Shown here piece by piece: positions 10,880-22,942 of a stretch of DNA of 36,125 nucleotides. Position 1 is the stretch's first letter. Every line of letters begins with the position of its first letter. The position numbers and the translations under genes were made by a program. The stretch lies in assembly GCA_049999725.1 (NCBI GenBank), contig JBNGIS010034297.1, forward strand, positions 56,950 to 93,074, in the 5' to 3' direction. The notes under the pieces were generated by a model. It was not told the origin of the DNA and did not search any database. It was given only the letters and a program-made list of their open reading frames with translations. Origin of the DNA: Haplomitrium mnioides (taxonomy: Eukaryota > Marchantiophyta > Haplomitriopsida > Calobryales).

Positions 10880-11200
10880 TGCCAAACTTGGAATCTCCAG
10901 CCATATTCTGATCTTCTACTCAACTATAAGTTCTCCAACCTACCCCGCCAAAGCCAAACTCTGAATCTCCATGCAAACCCTTGATACCCCAGCCAAACTG
11001 TGAATACTTTCCAACCTTGTTTTAGATAATTCTCCAACTAAGCTCTGAGAGATTCCCCAATCTAACTCTAAATACTTAATCAGCCATGCTCTGAATAGTT
11101 CTCCATTCTAACTCAGAATATTGCATCAGCCAAGCTCCCAACAATTCTCTAGTCCAACTTTGAGTACTTCTCCAGCCAAGCTTTGAATTTTTGTCTTCTT
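10880..11200. repeat. degenerate tandem repeat, about 55-60 bp unit
   Basis: Units of the form 'ctctgaatacttctccagccaa' recur at roughly 55-60 bp with strong divergence. No coding content is seen. Confidence 0.6.
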
Positions 11201-12329
11201 AGTGGTGTGGGGAGCTTTCTCTTGGTATCATTACTTCACATAGAAAGAGTGTGAGCCATCGTTCATTTGGATATGCCCAAAAACCCTGGATTGTTTGTGG
11301 TTGTAATTTGAATAGACCATGGCATCGTCTCTATATTTCATAGTATCTTGTACAATAGAATATGAAGTGATGCTCATCTTTGATAAGTAGTAGTGTGCAT
11401 TAGAGGCATATTGTGTTTTCATGTTGAACTTTGTTGTTGATCTTTAACCACTTAGTTGTTTCACATTTGAAGTAGTGTGAACTAGGGTGTAGTTGTGTTA
11501 GAGTGTAGATGAGGTGAAGCAACATGTTGTCGTTTAGGTATTGTTGCATTTGTTGTCAAGGTTGAGGATTAATCAATACTTGAAACTTTGCAACACGTGA
11601 TGCTATTGATGATACGTTGTAAGTTTGCCAATGCAAAATGAAGTAATGGTTAGACAAGTGATCCAAAATAGGCACCTCCAAGAGCCTATTTTTGTCCAAT
11701 CCCTACCGAATCAGCTAAGAGCAACATTGATTGTGCTAGTTTGTGGAGTCTTCAAGCCCTATTTGGCATTAAGAGTCCATGATAGTCACCATGTTTGGCT
11801 ATATGGTGTGATTTGTGTGTTGGTGAGAGAGAAAACAAGTAACCAGTTTTTAAATTGTGTAAGCTTCCAAATGCAACATTCCAAACTTTACTAGTAGGAT
11901 ATGAAGAGGGGTAGTAAGTCAGACGTTAGCCAATCCGATGAGGAATATTTTTAAAGACTTCTCTTCTTATTTCAACTGCATTTTTCGTGTGAGGGATGCC
12001 CCCAGATTTTGGCTCCGTATAGTGTAGTGTGACAAATGTGTTGAGTGACAAAGGTGGGAAGTGCCAAAGGTGTGGTAAAGGTCGATATGGATTGGTATGT
12101 TCTGGACATCTTTTCCCTTGCACCAACCATTGATTTGGTAAAGGCTTGCCATTCTTGCAACTAGTAGGTATTTTGATCCAAAAGTACCAACCTCTTTGTG
12201 CATGTAGTAGGATTTTTAGTTATGTGTATTGATCCACCATTTTGAGAGTATCTTTGTTGAGCTTGTAGGTCTCTCTTTTGGTGGATACCAATCATTTATC
12301 AAAGACCAAAATTTTTGTCTTCTTTAGTT
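11201..12329. other. unassigned, nothing recognised
   Basis: Short open stretches of fewer than 90 codons without recognisable motifs. No RNA gene is recognised. It may be old retroelement DNA, but I cannot tie it to a family. Confidence 0.5.
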
Positions 12330-12493
12330 GACTGTCATGGCATACTCAATGCAAAATTGGCCCATTGCATTGAGTTGTTGTTGTAAACCTGCACTCGTGA
12401 TGGACATCATGACTAGACTGTCATGGCATACTCAATGCAAAATTGGCCCATTGTATTGAGTTGTTGTTGTAAACCTGCACTCGTGATGGACAT
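12330..12493. repeat. 86-bp tandem duplication abutting a gap
   Basis: The sequence from 12330 repeats from 12416 with one visible substitution (gcattgag against gtattgag), until the N run begins at 12494. A near-perfect repeat ending at a gap is a common sign of failed overlap in assembly. Confidence 0.85.
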
Positions 12494-12893
12494 NNNNNNN
12501 NNNNNNNNNNNNNNNNNNNNNNNNNNNNNNNNNNNNNNNNNNNNNNNNNNNNNNNNNNNNNNNNNNNNNNNNNNNNNNNNNNNNNNNNNNNNNNNNNNNN
12601 NNNNNNNNNNNNNNNNNNNNNNNNNNNNNNNNNNNNNNNNNNNNNNNNNNNNNNNNNNNNNNNNNNNNNNNNNNNNNNNNNNNNNNNNNNNNNNNNNNNN
12701 NNNNNNNNNNNNNNNNNNNNNNNNNNNNNNNNNNNNNNNNNNNNNNNNNNNNNNNNNNNNNNNNNNNNNNNNNNNNNNNNNNNNNNNNNNNNNNNNNNNN
12801 NNNNNNNNNNNNNNNNNNNNNNNNNNNNNNNNNNNNNNNNNNNNNNNNNNNNNNNNNNNNNNNNNNNNNNNNNNNNNNNNNNNNNNNNNNNNN
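12494..12893. other. assembly gap, 400 N
   Basis: 400 undetermined bases. The far side opens inside a GA microsatellite. Confidence 0.99.

Positions 12894-12940
<47 letters not shown>
12894..12940. repeat. (GA)n microsatellite
   Basis: A pure GA run that continues into 'atcaaagagttgtag', which is LTR sequence (compare 'gagagaaatcaaagagttgtag' at about 17915). The repeat seems to have grown from the short GAGAGA inside the copia LTR. Confidence 0.9.
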
Positions 12941-12942
<2 letters not shown>

Positions 12943-13248
12943 CAAAGAGTTGTAGCTGAGAATTCTAAAGGTTGATACTATCAACTTCTTCTTATATACT
13001 TTATAACAAAAGTATTTCTAGAGGAAGCAAGTGAGTGTACATTGGGTGAGTGCCCCTCGCTCCTTTTTATACTCACAAAGGCAACCTCCTTAGACACACA
13101 ATACAAATACATAGGGATATATGTACACAAGTTGGTAAAACACCAGCCATACAACCAGAATGCCATCTCACCTTGGTATACCAATAGTTGAATACCACAT
13201 CAAAGTGATATACCAACAGTAGAATGAGTGATAGAGTTTGAAGTCTCA
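12894..13248 (-). repeat. 3' LTR of copia 1, incomplete at the gap
   Basis: It shares 'atcaaagagttgtag', 'tatactttataacaaaagta' and 'ctttttatactcaaa' type phrases with the LTR at 17891-18280. On the minus strand it begins TGAGACTTC directly after the polypurine tract CAAAGGGGAGTAT (complement of 13249-13262). The far end is lost in the N run. Confidence 0.7.
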
Positions 13249-13463
13249 ATACTCCCCTTTGAGCTCAATGCATGTACTCTATGTTGATCTCTGAGTTTTT
13301 GTAGCTTCTCTACGCCCAATGACTTGGTAAAAATGTCAGCCACCTGATCCTTGGTGCTGACATATTTCATACCAACCATCCTTGCCAAAACTTTGTCCCT
13401 TATATAGTGATAGTACACCTCAATGTGCTTTGAGCTTGTATAAAAAACTGGATTGTTAACCAA
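13200..13463 (-). pseudogene. copia 1 RNase H, C-terminal part
   Basis: Minus-strand reading: 'KHIEVYYHYIRDKVL', then 'VSTKDQVADIFTKSLG'. These are the KHI.I..HF.R..V and QVADI.TK.L signatures at the end of copia polyproteins. It overlaps the polypurine tract and the first bases of the LTR. Upstream RNase H parts are frameshifted. Confidence 0.85.
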
Positions 13464-13647
13464 CTCATAACTACCTATATTATCATAGGTTTGTTCACAC
13501 TAACTCCCAAATCATGCAAAAGTTTAAGCAGCTATGCCACCTCACATGTGGCCATGGTTGCACCTCTATACTCAGCCTTTGTGCTTGCTCCCCAATGCTA
13601 CCAAATGAAAACACAATCCACTTGTTGATCTTTGATCACCTACAATG

Positions 13648-14377
13648 CTACCCAATTTGCATCTCTAAAACCAGAAATATGAACCTTCTTACCACTCTCA
13701 TAAAACAAGCCATGTTGCATTGTGGACTTCTTCTGATGGTGAGATAGATCATACTCCTTACCATCTGTATGTAATTGGTGGGATCTTCTACCAACTGTAC
13801 TTGGTGATTATTCAGCCTAGAATTTTGATCCAAAGGAGTTGCAATTGGTTTGAGACCTGTCATCCCATACTTGGACAACATGTCTAACGCATATTGCCTT
13901 TGTATCATCTAGACACCCTTCTTTGTTTTAATCACTTCAATGTTAAGAAAATATATCAGCTCTCCAAGATCCTTCATCTCAAACTTCAATTGCAGTAACA
14001 CTTTTACTTTTGTTGTGCTCTGTATACTATCTCTATTCATAATGAGATCATCCACATAAATGAGTATAAGCATGGTACCTTTCTTTATTTTTTTGATGTA
14101 TAGTGAGTAGTTTGCATCAAAAATCTTGAACCCAACTGTCACAAGATATTCATATATGTTGTTGGACCATGCACATGGTGTTTACTTTTAACCCATACAA
14201 TGTCTTCTTCAATCTACAAACATGGTTTGGATTCTCCAAATCAACAAATCTTGATGGCTTCATTATATAAACCTCTTGTTCTAATTCTCTATGTAAAAAC
14301 TCATTCTTTACTTCCATTTGATGTAAGGACCATTGTTTTCCTATAGCCAATGTAATGAATGCTCTAATTGCTGTCAT
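13648..14377 (-). pseudogene. copia 1 reverse transcriptase, broken
   Basis: Minus-strand segments carry 'GKQWSLHQMEVKNEFLH' (canonical W.L.QMDVK.AFL.G), 'VCRLKKTLYGLK' (C.L.KALYGLK), 'LILIYVDDLI' (active-site YVDD kept), 'FEMKDLGELIYFLNIEV' and 'QYALDMLSKYGM'. Two or more frame changes separate the pieces. The motifs are typical plant copia. Confidence 0.88.
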
Positions 14378-14984
14378 TCTTGATATCAGACTAAATGTTT
14401 CTTCATAATCTATGTTATGGGTTTGTCATATCTTTTGGCAACTAACCTTGCTTTGAATCTACTTATGCTCCCATCTTTGTGTCTCTTCAACTTGTAAACC
14501 TATGTACATCCACTGACTTTCTTTGCTTTTAGTATTGTAACCAAATCCCATGTTTGGTTTTTATGAAGAGCATCCATCTCTTCTACCACTGCAGACTCCT
14601 ACCTTTTTTCATGATAACTTGCACCATATATGCATGATGAGATGCAGTGAACTCCTTAATACCCAATCTGCTATTAGGGTATTTCACTCTTTCACTTTTA
14701 CGCACAGGTATGCCTTGCACTTTTTATTCCAACTATCTTGAACCTGGTGTTGTCACTGAAAGAAATCCTAGCTCTTCATCAATATTCTCTCATTCACTAC
14801 CATAAGATTCATCATGAGAACTCCATGCTACCATGTCTACAACACTTTCCTATGTTGTACTAGTTGAAGCATGTTACTCCAAATTGCTTCACAATCTTCT
14901 TTGCTATGGACTATTGCTATTGCTACTACTTCCACTATGTGGACCACTCAAAATTTGTGTTTGTTGACTCTATACTATCACAAT

Positions 14985-15772
14985 CTATTTTCCTTTCACA
15001 TTATGTTTTGCTAAAACCTGTTTGCCTTTCATATCAACTATGTCATCCTCAATTTTTGGACCATACCATGTACTTAATTCATCAAAGACCACATCTCTAC
15101 TTGCCTTTAACATTTGTGTAGTAGGAAAAAAAACATCTATAGCCTTTTTGCTCCTAAAACATCTAATGAGCACACACTTTTTAGCCTTCAGATCCAATTT
15201 ATTATGTGTTTCTGTTGGCACATGTACATATGCAATATAATCAAACACTTTTAGATGTAAAATATCTGAACGTCCTCTTGTGAACTTCTCTTGTAGTGTC
15301 ATTCCATGAATCAATGTAGTAGGAGTATGATTCATAATTCAGATAGTTGTTGATACTGCCTCTACCCAATAATAATAAGGCATATTCCTCTCATTCATTA
15401 AGGCACATGCTACCTCTACTATATGTCTTTTTTTCCTTTTAGCAACCCCATTCTATTGGGTGTATATCTGCACATATGTTGCCTCATAATACTTGCCTTT
15501 AATAGATACTTACTGAGTTCCATGGAGAAATATTCCCCACCTCCATCAGATGGCAAACACTTTATTGGTTGTCTTTTTTCCTTCTCAACCTTTGCTTGAA
15601 AGTTCTTGAAGTGATCAAACACTGCACTCTTCTGCTTCATGAAATATATCCACATCTTTCTTGAACAATCATCAATAAATGTCACATTATAATATATGCA
15701 TCCTCCAATGGACCCTTTTTTTGTAGGACCCCATACATATAAGTGTATTAACTCAAATGGCTTGTGAGTCAC
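14985..15772 (-). pseudogene. copia 1 integrase, broken
   Basis: Minus-strand pieces: 'PFELIHLYVWGP' (canonical HSDV.GP, so the first catalytic Asp looks lost), 'TFIDDCSRKMWIYFMKQK', 'CLPSDGGGEYFS' (second Asp kept) and 'YTPNRMGLLKGKKDI' (canonical YTPQQNGVAERKNR; the Glu reads as Lys). The C-terminal part at 14985-15335 holds 'FDYIAYVHVP' and 'KCVLIRCFRSKKA'. Two of three catalytic residues appear substituted, so it is inactive even apart from the stops. Confidence 0.82.
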
Positions 15773-16105
15773 ATATGCGCCATGAGAGAATGGCCTCCTT
15801 GACTACTTGCCGAATTGGTAAGCTTCACACATCTTCTATATCCCTTCCACTTTAGACTTAGGTAGCCCATTGACTACCCTTGAACTCTACATGCTTCTCA
15901 ATCTATTTATGTTGATATGCCCAATATGCTTATGCCAAATCTCAATATTTGACACAACTCATGTACCACATGCAAACATGGCTTATATCACTTCATGCAT
16001 GCTTACATATAGTGTAAACATTCTTCCATTTCTGCTTCCTTTGTGATAAGGTCACAATTGTTTCCCCATCCCTTAAAAAAATACATATGTAAGATTAAAT
16101 CTCAC

Positions 16106-16591
16106 TTACATGCTTTGTTCAATGCATTGTCCAACTGAAATCAAGTTTTTCATAATTCTAGGAACATGCAAAACATTACACAAACACTCTGCATTATCAT
16201 TCTCTATCACAACAGGTATGCTCCTAATCTTGTAAATAGGATGCATAGTTAAATCTCTTGTCTTAACATATCTGGGTTTACTCAGATCTCCAGCTTGTTT
16301 AAGCCATTTTTTGCAACTAGTCATGTGGTTTGAGTATGCAAAATCTATAAACCATTTGTCTTCACTGTCATTCTTCTTCTCATATATGACAGATGAGTAC
16401 CCATATTGCACAACAAATGATGTCTCGTTATTCTTGTTGGAACTTGCATGCTTCCCTTGAACTCTGTTGTTCCTCAAAACATTTTGTTTCTTGTAACAAT
16501 CTCTCGCCATGTGGCCCGACTTGCCACAATAAAAGAAATCTATTCCTAAATTTTGATGTTGACCTCCGCATCTTCGATTACTCCCTTGCAT
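16106..16591 (-). pseudogene. copia 1 zinc knuckle and protease
   Basis: The frame reads 'DFFYCGKSGHMARDCYK', a CCHC knuckle whose first cysteine has become phenylalanine or tyrosine, then 'DKWFIDFAYSNHMTS', the protease active site (canonical W.IDSGASNHMT) with Asp kept and the Gly of DSG/DTG replaced. 'VLHVPRIMKNLISVGQ' follows, as usual in copia. Integrase is downstream in another frame. Confidence 0.85.
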
Positions 16592-17390
16592 CTAAATTGG
16601 CTTATACTATATGAATTTGGTTGTGATTGTTGTTGGTTTTGCGCATTGTTATTTGAATGACCTCTTCCAAAGATGCCTCTTTCATAGCTTCTGCCCCGTC
16701 TTCTACCTTTGTTGGAGTAGAAAACTTGTTTATGACTCCATTGACTACTTGATGCTTCTTGACTAAGGTCAAGTTCTAATGCAACAAGCATAGAGATGAG
16801 ATGCATAAAAGACATAGCTCCCTCCATTGTTCTTGTAGAAGTCTTAAATTGCTTCTATTCTTTCCTCAAATCATTAGGCATACTACCACCATGACACTTT
16901 TTTTTAATCTTCTCCTAGATTCATCGGTTGTTCACCTATTGATTTAATTTTCAAAACGTAGGCATTAGTATTGAGTTTTTTTGTTTACATTGCAAAACTT
17001 TATTTGTAGTGTCAACTTTCTTCTATATGATGTGATTGCATATCTATTCTTCAAAATATCCCAAACTTCCTTGGGCATCTTTGCTGCAAATACATATCTC
17101 ATTATCTTATCATCAACACTGATGGCAAGCTAGTAATGCAACTTATGTACTTTCTCAACATAAGTCTTAAATCCTTGCATTTCTGCAACGCATGAATTTG
17201 GACTCAACACATGCTCTACTTCAGCACTAGTGATAAAATCCTAAAATCCTCTGCTTTTGATGAAGTTGGTCATTTCTAATAAACCAAACATTGTAATTGT
17301 TCTCATTTAATTTCTTGCTCATAGAAAGAAATTCCATCTTCTTATTTAAATCCTCAAGAAATTCAGAACCACAAGCCTCTTGTGGCTACT
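16592..17390 (-). pseudogene. copia 1 gag, broken
   Basis: The C-terminal gag part reads as a Gly/Arg/Gln/Asn-rich stretch ('KGRRRGRSYERGIFGRG') before the zinc knuckle. Further upstream (to about 17390) only scattered gag-like words can be read between stops. It is assigned by position and composition. Confidence 0.6.
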
Positions 17391-17409
17391 TTCAATGGCA
17401 CAATAAACA

Positions 17410-17878
17410 CTATATGTTTATGCAATATACATCTATATGATATACATCTAAATCAGAGGTCATGATGTATAAATGAATCAATGCAACCTCCAATCCATAC
17501 TGTTCTTTACGATAATAGATAAATCCATGTTGTTCTTTAGGATAATAGAACCATGTCATATAAAGGCAGATAAACACACAACAAGTTGATGAAATGTGTG
17601 TTGATATACAAAATATAAAATACAAAATACACAAAATCAAGAGTCTTGATGTACCAATAATTAATTTATGAGATAGATAGAAATTAGAAACGCCAATCCC
17701 TAGGAGTCAAGATAGCAAATCAACACAATTCAAGCTAACTTTGTGGGACCAATAATTAGGATCATAAGAAGCTAAGGTTCATCTTTGAAGAAGCACTAAA
17801 TTGAAGCACTAAACTGATTTTTTTTTTTTTTTTGAGATCAACTCAATTTCAGCACACTTTCTCTTTTTTCATGAACCT
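17410..17878. other. copia 1 untranslated leader region, nothing else seen
   Basis: AT-rich sequence with a duplicated phrase 'tgttctttaggataatag' near 17500-17550 and an A/T homopolymer at about 17819. No gene is seen. Confidence 0.5.
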
Positions 17879-17890
17879 GCTCTAGTACCA
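17879..17890 (-). promoter_or_regulatory. copia 1 primer-binding site, initiator-Met tRNA type
   Basis: On the minus strand the LTR end '...TTTATCAACA' is followed by TGGTACTAGAGC. This matches the plant initiator tRNA-Met primer site TGGTATCAGAGC at 10 of 12 positions, and it fixes the LTR boundary at 17891. Confidence 0.8.
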
Positions 17891-18280
17891 TGTTGATAAA
17901 TCAAAGAGAGAAATCAAAGAGTTGTAGTTGAGAATTGTGAAATCAAAAACTTTTATCAGCTTTTTCTCATATACTTTATAACAAAAGTATTTCTACAACA
18001 GTCAGCTTCTTCTCATATGCTTTATAACAAACGTATTTCTACAACAATCAAACAAATAAGTATTGGATGAATGCCTTTCACTTCTTTTTATACTCAAAAA
18101 ACAAACCTCTGTAGCTATGCATCCTCAACAATACAATGCAAAACTATCTTCTCAATCCAACAATACAAATGCATAGGATATATCCTTATCCAAATACCAT
18201 ATATATGAACCCTATGTAAGTGGTCATCCACGCATTCATTCACTCATTCATACTCTCACTCTTGAAGACTCTCGTATGTG
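17891..18280 (-). repeat. 5' LTR of copia 1
   Basis: It starts (plus strand) with TGTTGATAAATC next to the primer site and matches 12894-13248 in several blocks. It contains an internal 46-bp duplication (17957-18000 and 18003-18046, 'cttctcatatgctttataac' type). The outer end near 18280 is approximate, because the adjoining sequence resembles another LTR. Confidence 0.7.
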
Positions 18281-18320
18281 TGTGCAATGCTCATGCGATA
18301 ACACGTTATCAACATGAAAG
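18190..18320 (+). repeat. LTR-end-like sequence with possible primer site
   Basis: A TATATAT stretch at about 18200, then 'gtaagtggtcatccac', a run of 'cattcactcattcatactctcact', and 'gataacacgttatcaacatga' at about 18297. The words ACGTTATCA and the preceding order recall the 3' end of plus-strand copia LTRs and their leader. It could be the 5' LTR end of copia 2, displaced by the insertion between 18320 and 23570, or a third element. Confidence 0.35.
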
Positions 18321-19690
18321 GACTCTACAAATTTTTTTCTCTCACATGTGCTTAATCTGCACCAACACTTGAGGAAGCTCCCACGTACTCACATCAACGT
18401 ACACTATTTTTTTTTCCTTCTATGTGAGATTCTTTTTCTCCGTTCCTTTGCTCCCACGAACTTTTTCTTGCCATTTTTTCTAACATATTTTGCATTGCGT
18501 GTCTATTCTTTCCCTCACCTCTTATTGGTTTGTTCTACCACATTTTTCTTCACGACCCTCTCTCTCTTTCCTTTTGAAATAACCCCGTATGAAATAGGGC
18601 TTCTCCCTCCTTGCTCTTGCTTGACACTGCTTCTGCTCTTGCTCGACCCTGCTCTTTGCTCGACACTACTCCTTGCTCGACATTGTTTCTTCTGTGCTCG
18701 ACATTGCTTCTTCTTTGCTCAACGCTCACTCTTGCTCGACATCGCACCTGGTGATTCTTGGCACTTCCATTTGATGAACATTCCATCTGCGACTAGATGA
18801 CCTTGGGTTCCCTGTTCGGTGAACTTCTTTTCTGCGTCTACTGAGCAACATACTTACTCTTCTGCTTCATGACCATCGGCTCACCTATGTGACACGTCAT
18901 GACTGCTCGGCTGGAGACTTTTCTCCTCTTGGTCTCTACTTGACAACTTTACTTCCTACTGCGGCTTCACAACTCATCCTTTTTCCTCTTTTTTTGTTTT
19001 TCCCTCTATTCGACGACATTGAGCAGCATTGGCTCTACTTTCTTAACTCGTCAATTCTGTGCATGCTCAAAGCTGACCTACATTACCCTTGTTTTCTCTA
19101 CTTTCTATGTTACAAACTATCTAGCATAGGAGAAACTTCAGTGCTATCTCTCACTCGACACCAGAGCTTACTGGACTCATTTCATCTTACCTTCCTTCGT
19201 TTGTTTCTAACATTGAAAGACCAGATCTAATCTCATTTTCTGGTATTACGTTGCTTCTTTTCTAAACAAGTCCTTTCCCTACTATCATCTATGACATAAG
19301 AACATTCAAGCAAAGGAGAGGAAAGGCATGAGTTGCACAAACCTGTGCACAAGTTCGACTCACCTATTTATGCAACAATGAAGACCAATCAAGAACATCT
19401 TTGGTGAAGATATCTTCACGCAAGCGACCACATAGAGGCTACATCAACACTCAATGAAAGAGCAACATTGCATCTTGCCACTTCAAGCTCTTCCACTCTG
19501 TTCTTCATCACTTCTTGGTTCAACTTTCTCAACTTATCTTTTTGATCATATTCCATTGCTTCGTTTCTACTCTCTGAATGAACATATCCTTTACAAGAGA
19601 TATACTTGTTGATTTTGAGCTACTTCTGACAGAGATTACAAACAAATCATACCAACAAGAAATGTTGACCCTTGCCACCTCCTGAGATCA
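18321..19690. other. pyrimidine-rich region, no recognisable gene
   Basis: Strongly C/T-rich on the plus strand. Open stretches such as 18348-18800 have a hydrophobic, Leu/Phe/Cys-rich composition caused by the base bias and carry no motif. A tandem repeat of about 21-27 bp built on 'ttgctcgacattgcttct' spans 18612-18755. Confidence 0.55.
18612..18755. repeat. tandem repeat, 'ttgctcgacattgcttct' unit
   Basis: About six units of 18-27 bp with the core 'gctcgacattgc', diverged and with length variation. Confidence 0.7.
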
Positions 19691-20266
19691 ACCCCTATCT
19701 GGCCATATGTTAGGTCCTGAGATAGGAGATTGAAGAAGCTTTTGGAAGAGGTTGTAGTGGAACATAGGGATGAGCAAAATCATCGATGAGCAACAAAGTA
19801 GCGTCTTTGGACTATAGGAAAGTGTTATTCTGCCATGTGTCAGAACAGAACACAGAAGATCAAAGCAATTGAGGACAATGAAAGCTCGCGAGTCTGTGTT
19901 GAAAATTCAAAGGAGCATGCAATATCAAGGATTCAATGGTACTTGCTGGAGCAGATTTGTTTTCAATTCTCAGGTGAGTTCATTGGAGCTGTGTGAAGAG
20001 ATTGGAGGGAGAAAAAGGAGCCATCTAACATCAAAAATTCTGAGTGCTCTAATTGTGTTTGGCAAAATCTGCATACTAGCAAAGTTCACCCAAGGATTGG
20101 CAAATTTAGTTTGGAAGGTTACCTAGAAAATTCAAACAAAAAAAAAAGAAGAAGAGAAAAAAGCAATGAGTGTAGAATGAGGCCGACCTTGAAGCATGAC
20201 AAGAAGCGGGTACACTTTGTTCCCTCCCCTTCTTGATCTTGAAATCGAGAGGGTCATAACTGCCAT
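19691..20266. other. unassigned, purine-rich, upstream of the gene fragments
   Basis: The composition changes here from pyrimidine-rich to balanced, more gene-like DNA. A short open stretch at 19869-20126 has no recognisable domain. It may be untranslated sequence or intron belonging to the captured fragments that follow. Confidence 0.4.
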
Positions 20267-21433
20267 GTGGAAGAATCGAAGGAGCTGGAGGAAGGGAAAA
20301 TCAACAGTTTGGAATCGGAGAAGGCTGTAGATTTTCCCAAGAAACCAGCTGACTCCCATCGTCAACAATGCAATGGCACTCCTCCAACAAGCAAACCTGC
20401 CAGCAGAAGACCCGCCGAGGAAGCCAGTCGTCAACCAGGAAGGGAAAATATTTATTTTATTTTTCTTCTAGTTTCCTCCAGCAATCGCATTCCTCCAGCA
20501 GAGCAGAACGCACTCCTCCAGCCGATAATGGATTTTCGAAGTGACCTTGAGAATTTTAATGGCTCACTTGCCACAATTGGGGAGTATGCAGTATTTCTGT
20601 TCCAGCATGCAGATTGGCAGAGCAGTGGCGCCACAATGCGGGACCGATGGCTTGTTTGTCTCCTACGGTTCTATTGCAAGGCCAGATGGTTGTCAAATCG
20701 GCTTACAGTGAATTTGCAATCTTTGGCCGCACTGACTAATCGGATCATTGCACTACTTATCCTTGTGCTTGTAGCCTGCAGTAAGTTCAGTTTGTGCAAG
20801 AATCTGATTATTGTTCTGGATGAGGATGAGGGAAACGGGGACGATGTCTCTGCAGTGCAAGATTCGATTGAAAGTTTGACACCAAGATTGAGTGCCGATG
20901 AGTCAAGTGGTGAGTGGGAAGAGTTTGGTGATATAGAGAGTGTGAAAGACGAAGAGCTGGATCCGAGGTCATGGAGACAAGCACTGGAACATGAGCAGGC
21001 AGTTCTGGCCGGCTCTTGTCGAGATGATTTACCGTATGTTAATGGCATAAGAAAGGTTGTAGATGGCCTAGGAGAAGGCGATCCCAGCACCTTACAAGAA
21101 GCAATCACAAACCTTAAGGTAGCTGTTGATGGAGGACACGCTCATGCTCAGCCAACCTCCGCCTTTCTTTACAGCAGTGGGTATGGAGTAGAGCAGAGCG
21201 ATCTGAGAGCTCATTTATATCATTACTTTGCCGCACAAGGAGGAAATTTCCAGTCAAAGATGGCACTCGCATATAGCTACTCTTGCCAGCAGTTGGTTTA
21301 TAGGGATGTAAAGCTATACGCAGAACTTGCAGCAGCAACCAGGATAAGATGCGAAGTTATGGCTCCATTTCGTACGGTTTGGATGTTCTTTTACCTGGCG
21401 TTCATTGCAAGTAGGAGTGCGGGAAACCGCTGA
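20267..21433 (+). pseudogene. open frame with HRD3/SEL1L-like N-terminal region (truncated)
   Basis: An uninterrupted 388-codon frame. Residues 1-155 match nothing I know. Residues 156-180 form a hydrophobic, signal-peptide-like segment ('RIIALLILVLVACS') followed by an acidic stretch. 'EELDPRSWRQALE' (229-241) and two Sel1-like repeats (about 276-350: 'HAHAQPTSAFLYSSGYGV', 'LYHYFAAQGGNFQSKMALAY', 'VKLYAELA') resemble the start of plant HRD3A/EBS5, the ER-lumenal Sel1-repeat partner of the HRD1 ubiquitin ligase in ER-associated degradation. The family has many more Sel1 repeats and a C-terminal membrane anchor; here similarity stops after 'LYAELA' and an unrelated tail ends at 21433. No Met sits at the expected start of the signal peptide. 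It is most likely a captured or duplicated gene fragment. Confidence 0.65.
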
Positions 21434-21993
<560 letters not shown>

Positions 21994-22761
21994 TGCATCT
22001 GGATGAGTTTGGAAAAAGAAGCAACATCACAAGAATTGGATTCATTGCTACGTTTTATTGGGTAGTATTTTGGTGGTATGGCGATGCATATCTGGGCAAT
22101 GGAGAAAAGAGCATTACTTTCTGTTAGTGATGGGGGTTCGCATGCTACTCTGGAGCACAGGTTCCTGGTCAGCAAAACGAGAGCCATCGTCTTCAGGAAA
22201 TGGCAACAGGAAGGCAAAGGGAAGGAGGTTTCAATGTGTGTTCTGGTAGAGAGCCTTGTCATTCGATGCTGAACCCTTTCTGAGCTGGAGACAGGGTGCT
22301 GCAGCAATATTGGGGAGCCTCAAAATTGTGGGGACTCATAATCCTGGTTTCTCAGTTGCACGATTCAAATTTGTCCAAGATTGCTACTTTCTAATCAAGC
22401 TGCGTCAAAGGAGTTCAGTTGTTGAAGAGATGGAGCATAGAGGCCATGAGGGTGACATTCAAGAGGCAACAAAGTTGAAGACTCTATTCTGCAGCAAGCA
22501 AGAAAAAACAGTTCAAGAGCAGCAAGCATAAGAAGAAGGTTGGGATTGTGGATTGTGTAAGTTTCTGTTAGAAGTGCATATGTGTTTGTTTGCAGGTCTG
22601 GCCTGAGAATTGGAGACTTGGGAAAAACCAAAAAGAGAGACAGCAGTAGGCCAGCACTGTTTTGTGATTTTGTTGGAGGCTACAGGGAGATCAGATCAGA
22701 AAGTATACCCTGTAGCTGGTGGCAGAGAGTTTGTGTTGTTGAAGTAAAGTTGGAGATGAAG
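21994..22761. other. unassigned DNA with short open stretches
   Basis: Composition like the neighbouring gene fragments, with open stretches of 60-90 codons in several frames. I recognise no domain. It may be untranslated or intronic sequence of captured genes. Confidence 0.4.
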
Positions 22762-22942
22762 GTGTGAAGTGCAAGGCATCATCATGGCTGAGTTTTCCCG
22801 TTACCTCCGGAGAGTGGCAGAAACTCAGCATGAAGATCCATGATCGGAACCTGCTGTCGGGAACTGATGACACCAGCATGGAGTTATGGCAGCTTGTCAC
22901 TGTCATACATGATGAGGCTGAATGGTTTGAAGCGATGTGTTG
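22762..22942 (+). pseudogene. short gene-like fragment, unrecognised
   Basis: An open stretch without an initiator reads 'SFPVTSGEWQKLSMKIHDRN', then 'LLSGTDDTSMELWQL', ending at TGA (22940-22942). The second piece faintly recalls a WD40 strand (..SGSDD.T...W), but one weak match is not enough. I list it because its codon composition looks coding while its surroundings do not. Confidence 0.3.

Larger units (their letters stand above)
12894..18280 (-). mobile_element. decayed Ty1/copia retrotransposon 1
   Basis: Read on the minus strand, the order is LTR, primer-binding site, gag with zinc knuckle, protease, integrase, RT, RNase H, polypurine tract, LTR. Integrase before RT identifies Ty1/copia. 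Stops and frameshifts interrupt every domain and two catalytic positions of integrase look substituted, so it is not autonomous. The 3' LTR runs into the assembly gap. Confidence 0.85.

Noticed and set aside
11222-11235. TTGGTATCA as a retroelement primer-binding site.
   Set aside because: Only eight to nine bases match, no LTR end precedes it and no gag follows.
18348-18800. 150-codon open frame, hydrophobic and Leu/Phe-rich.
   Set aside because: The composition follows from the C/T-rich DNA and a tandem repeat. No domain, signal or homologous motif is seen.
20267-21433. A complete functional host gene of 388 codons.
   Set aside because: The first 155 residues match nothing, the HRD3-like part is cut after two Sel1 repeats, the tail is unrelated and no Met precedes the signal-like segment.
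22762-22942. WD40-repeat gene fragment.
   Set aside because: A single weak LLSGTDD...LW resemblance; not enough for a family call.
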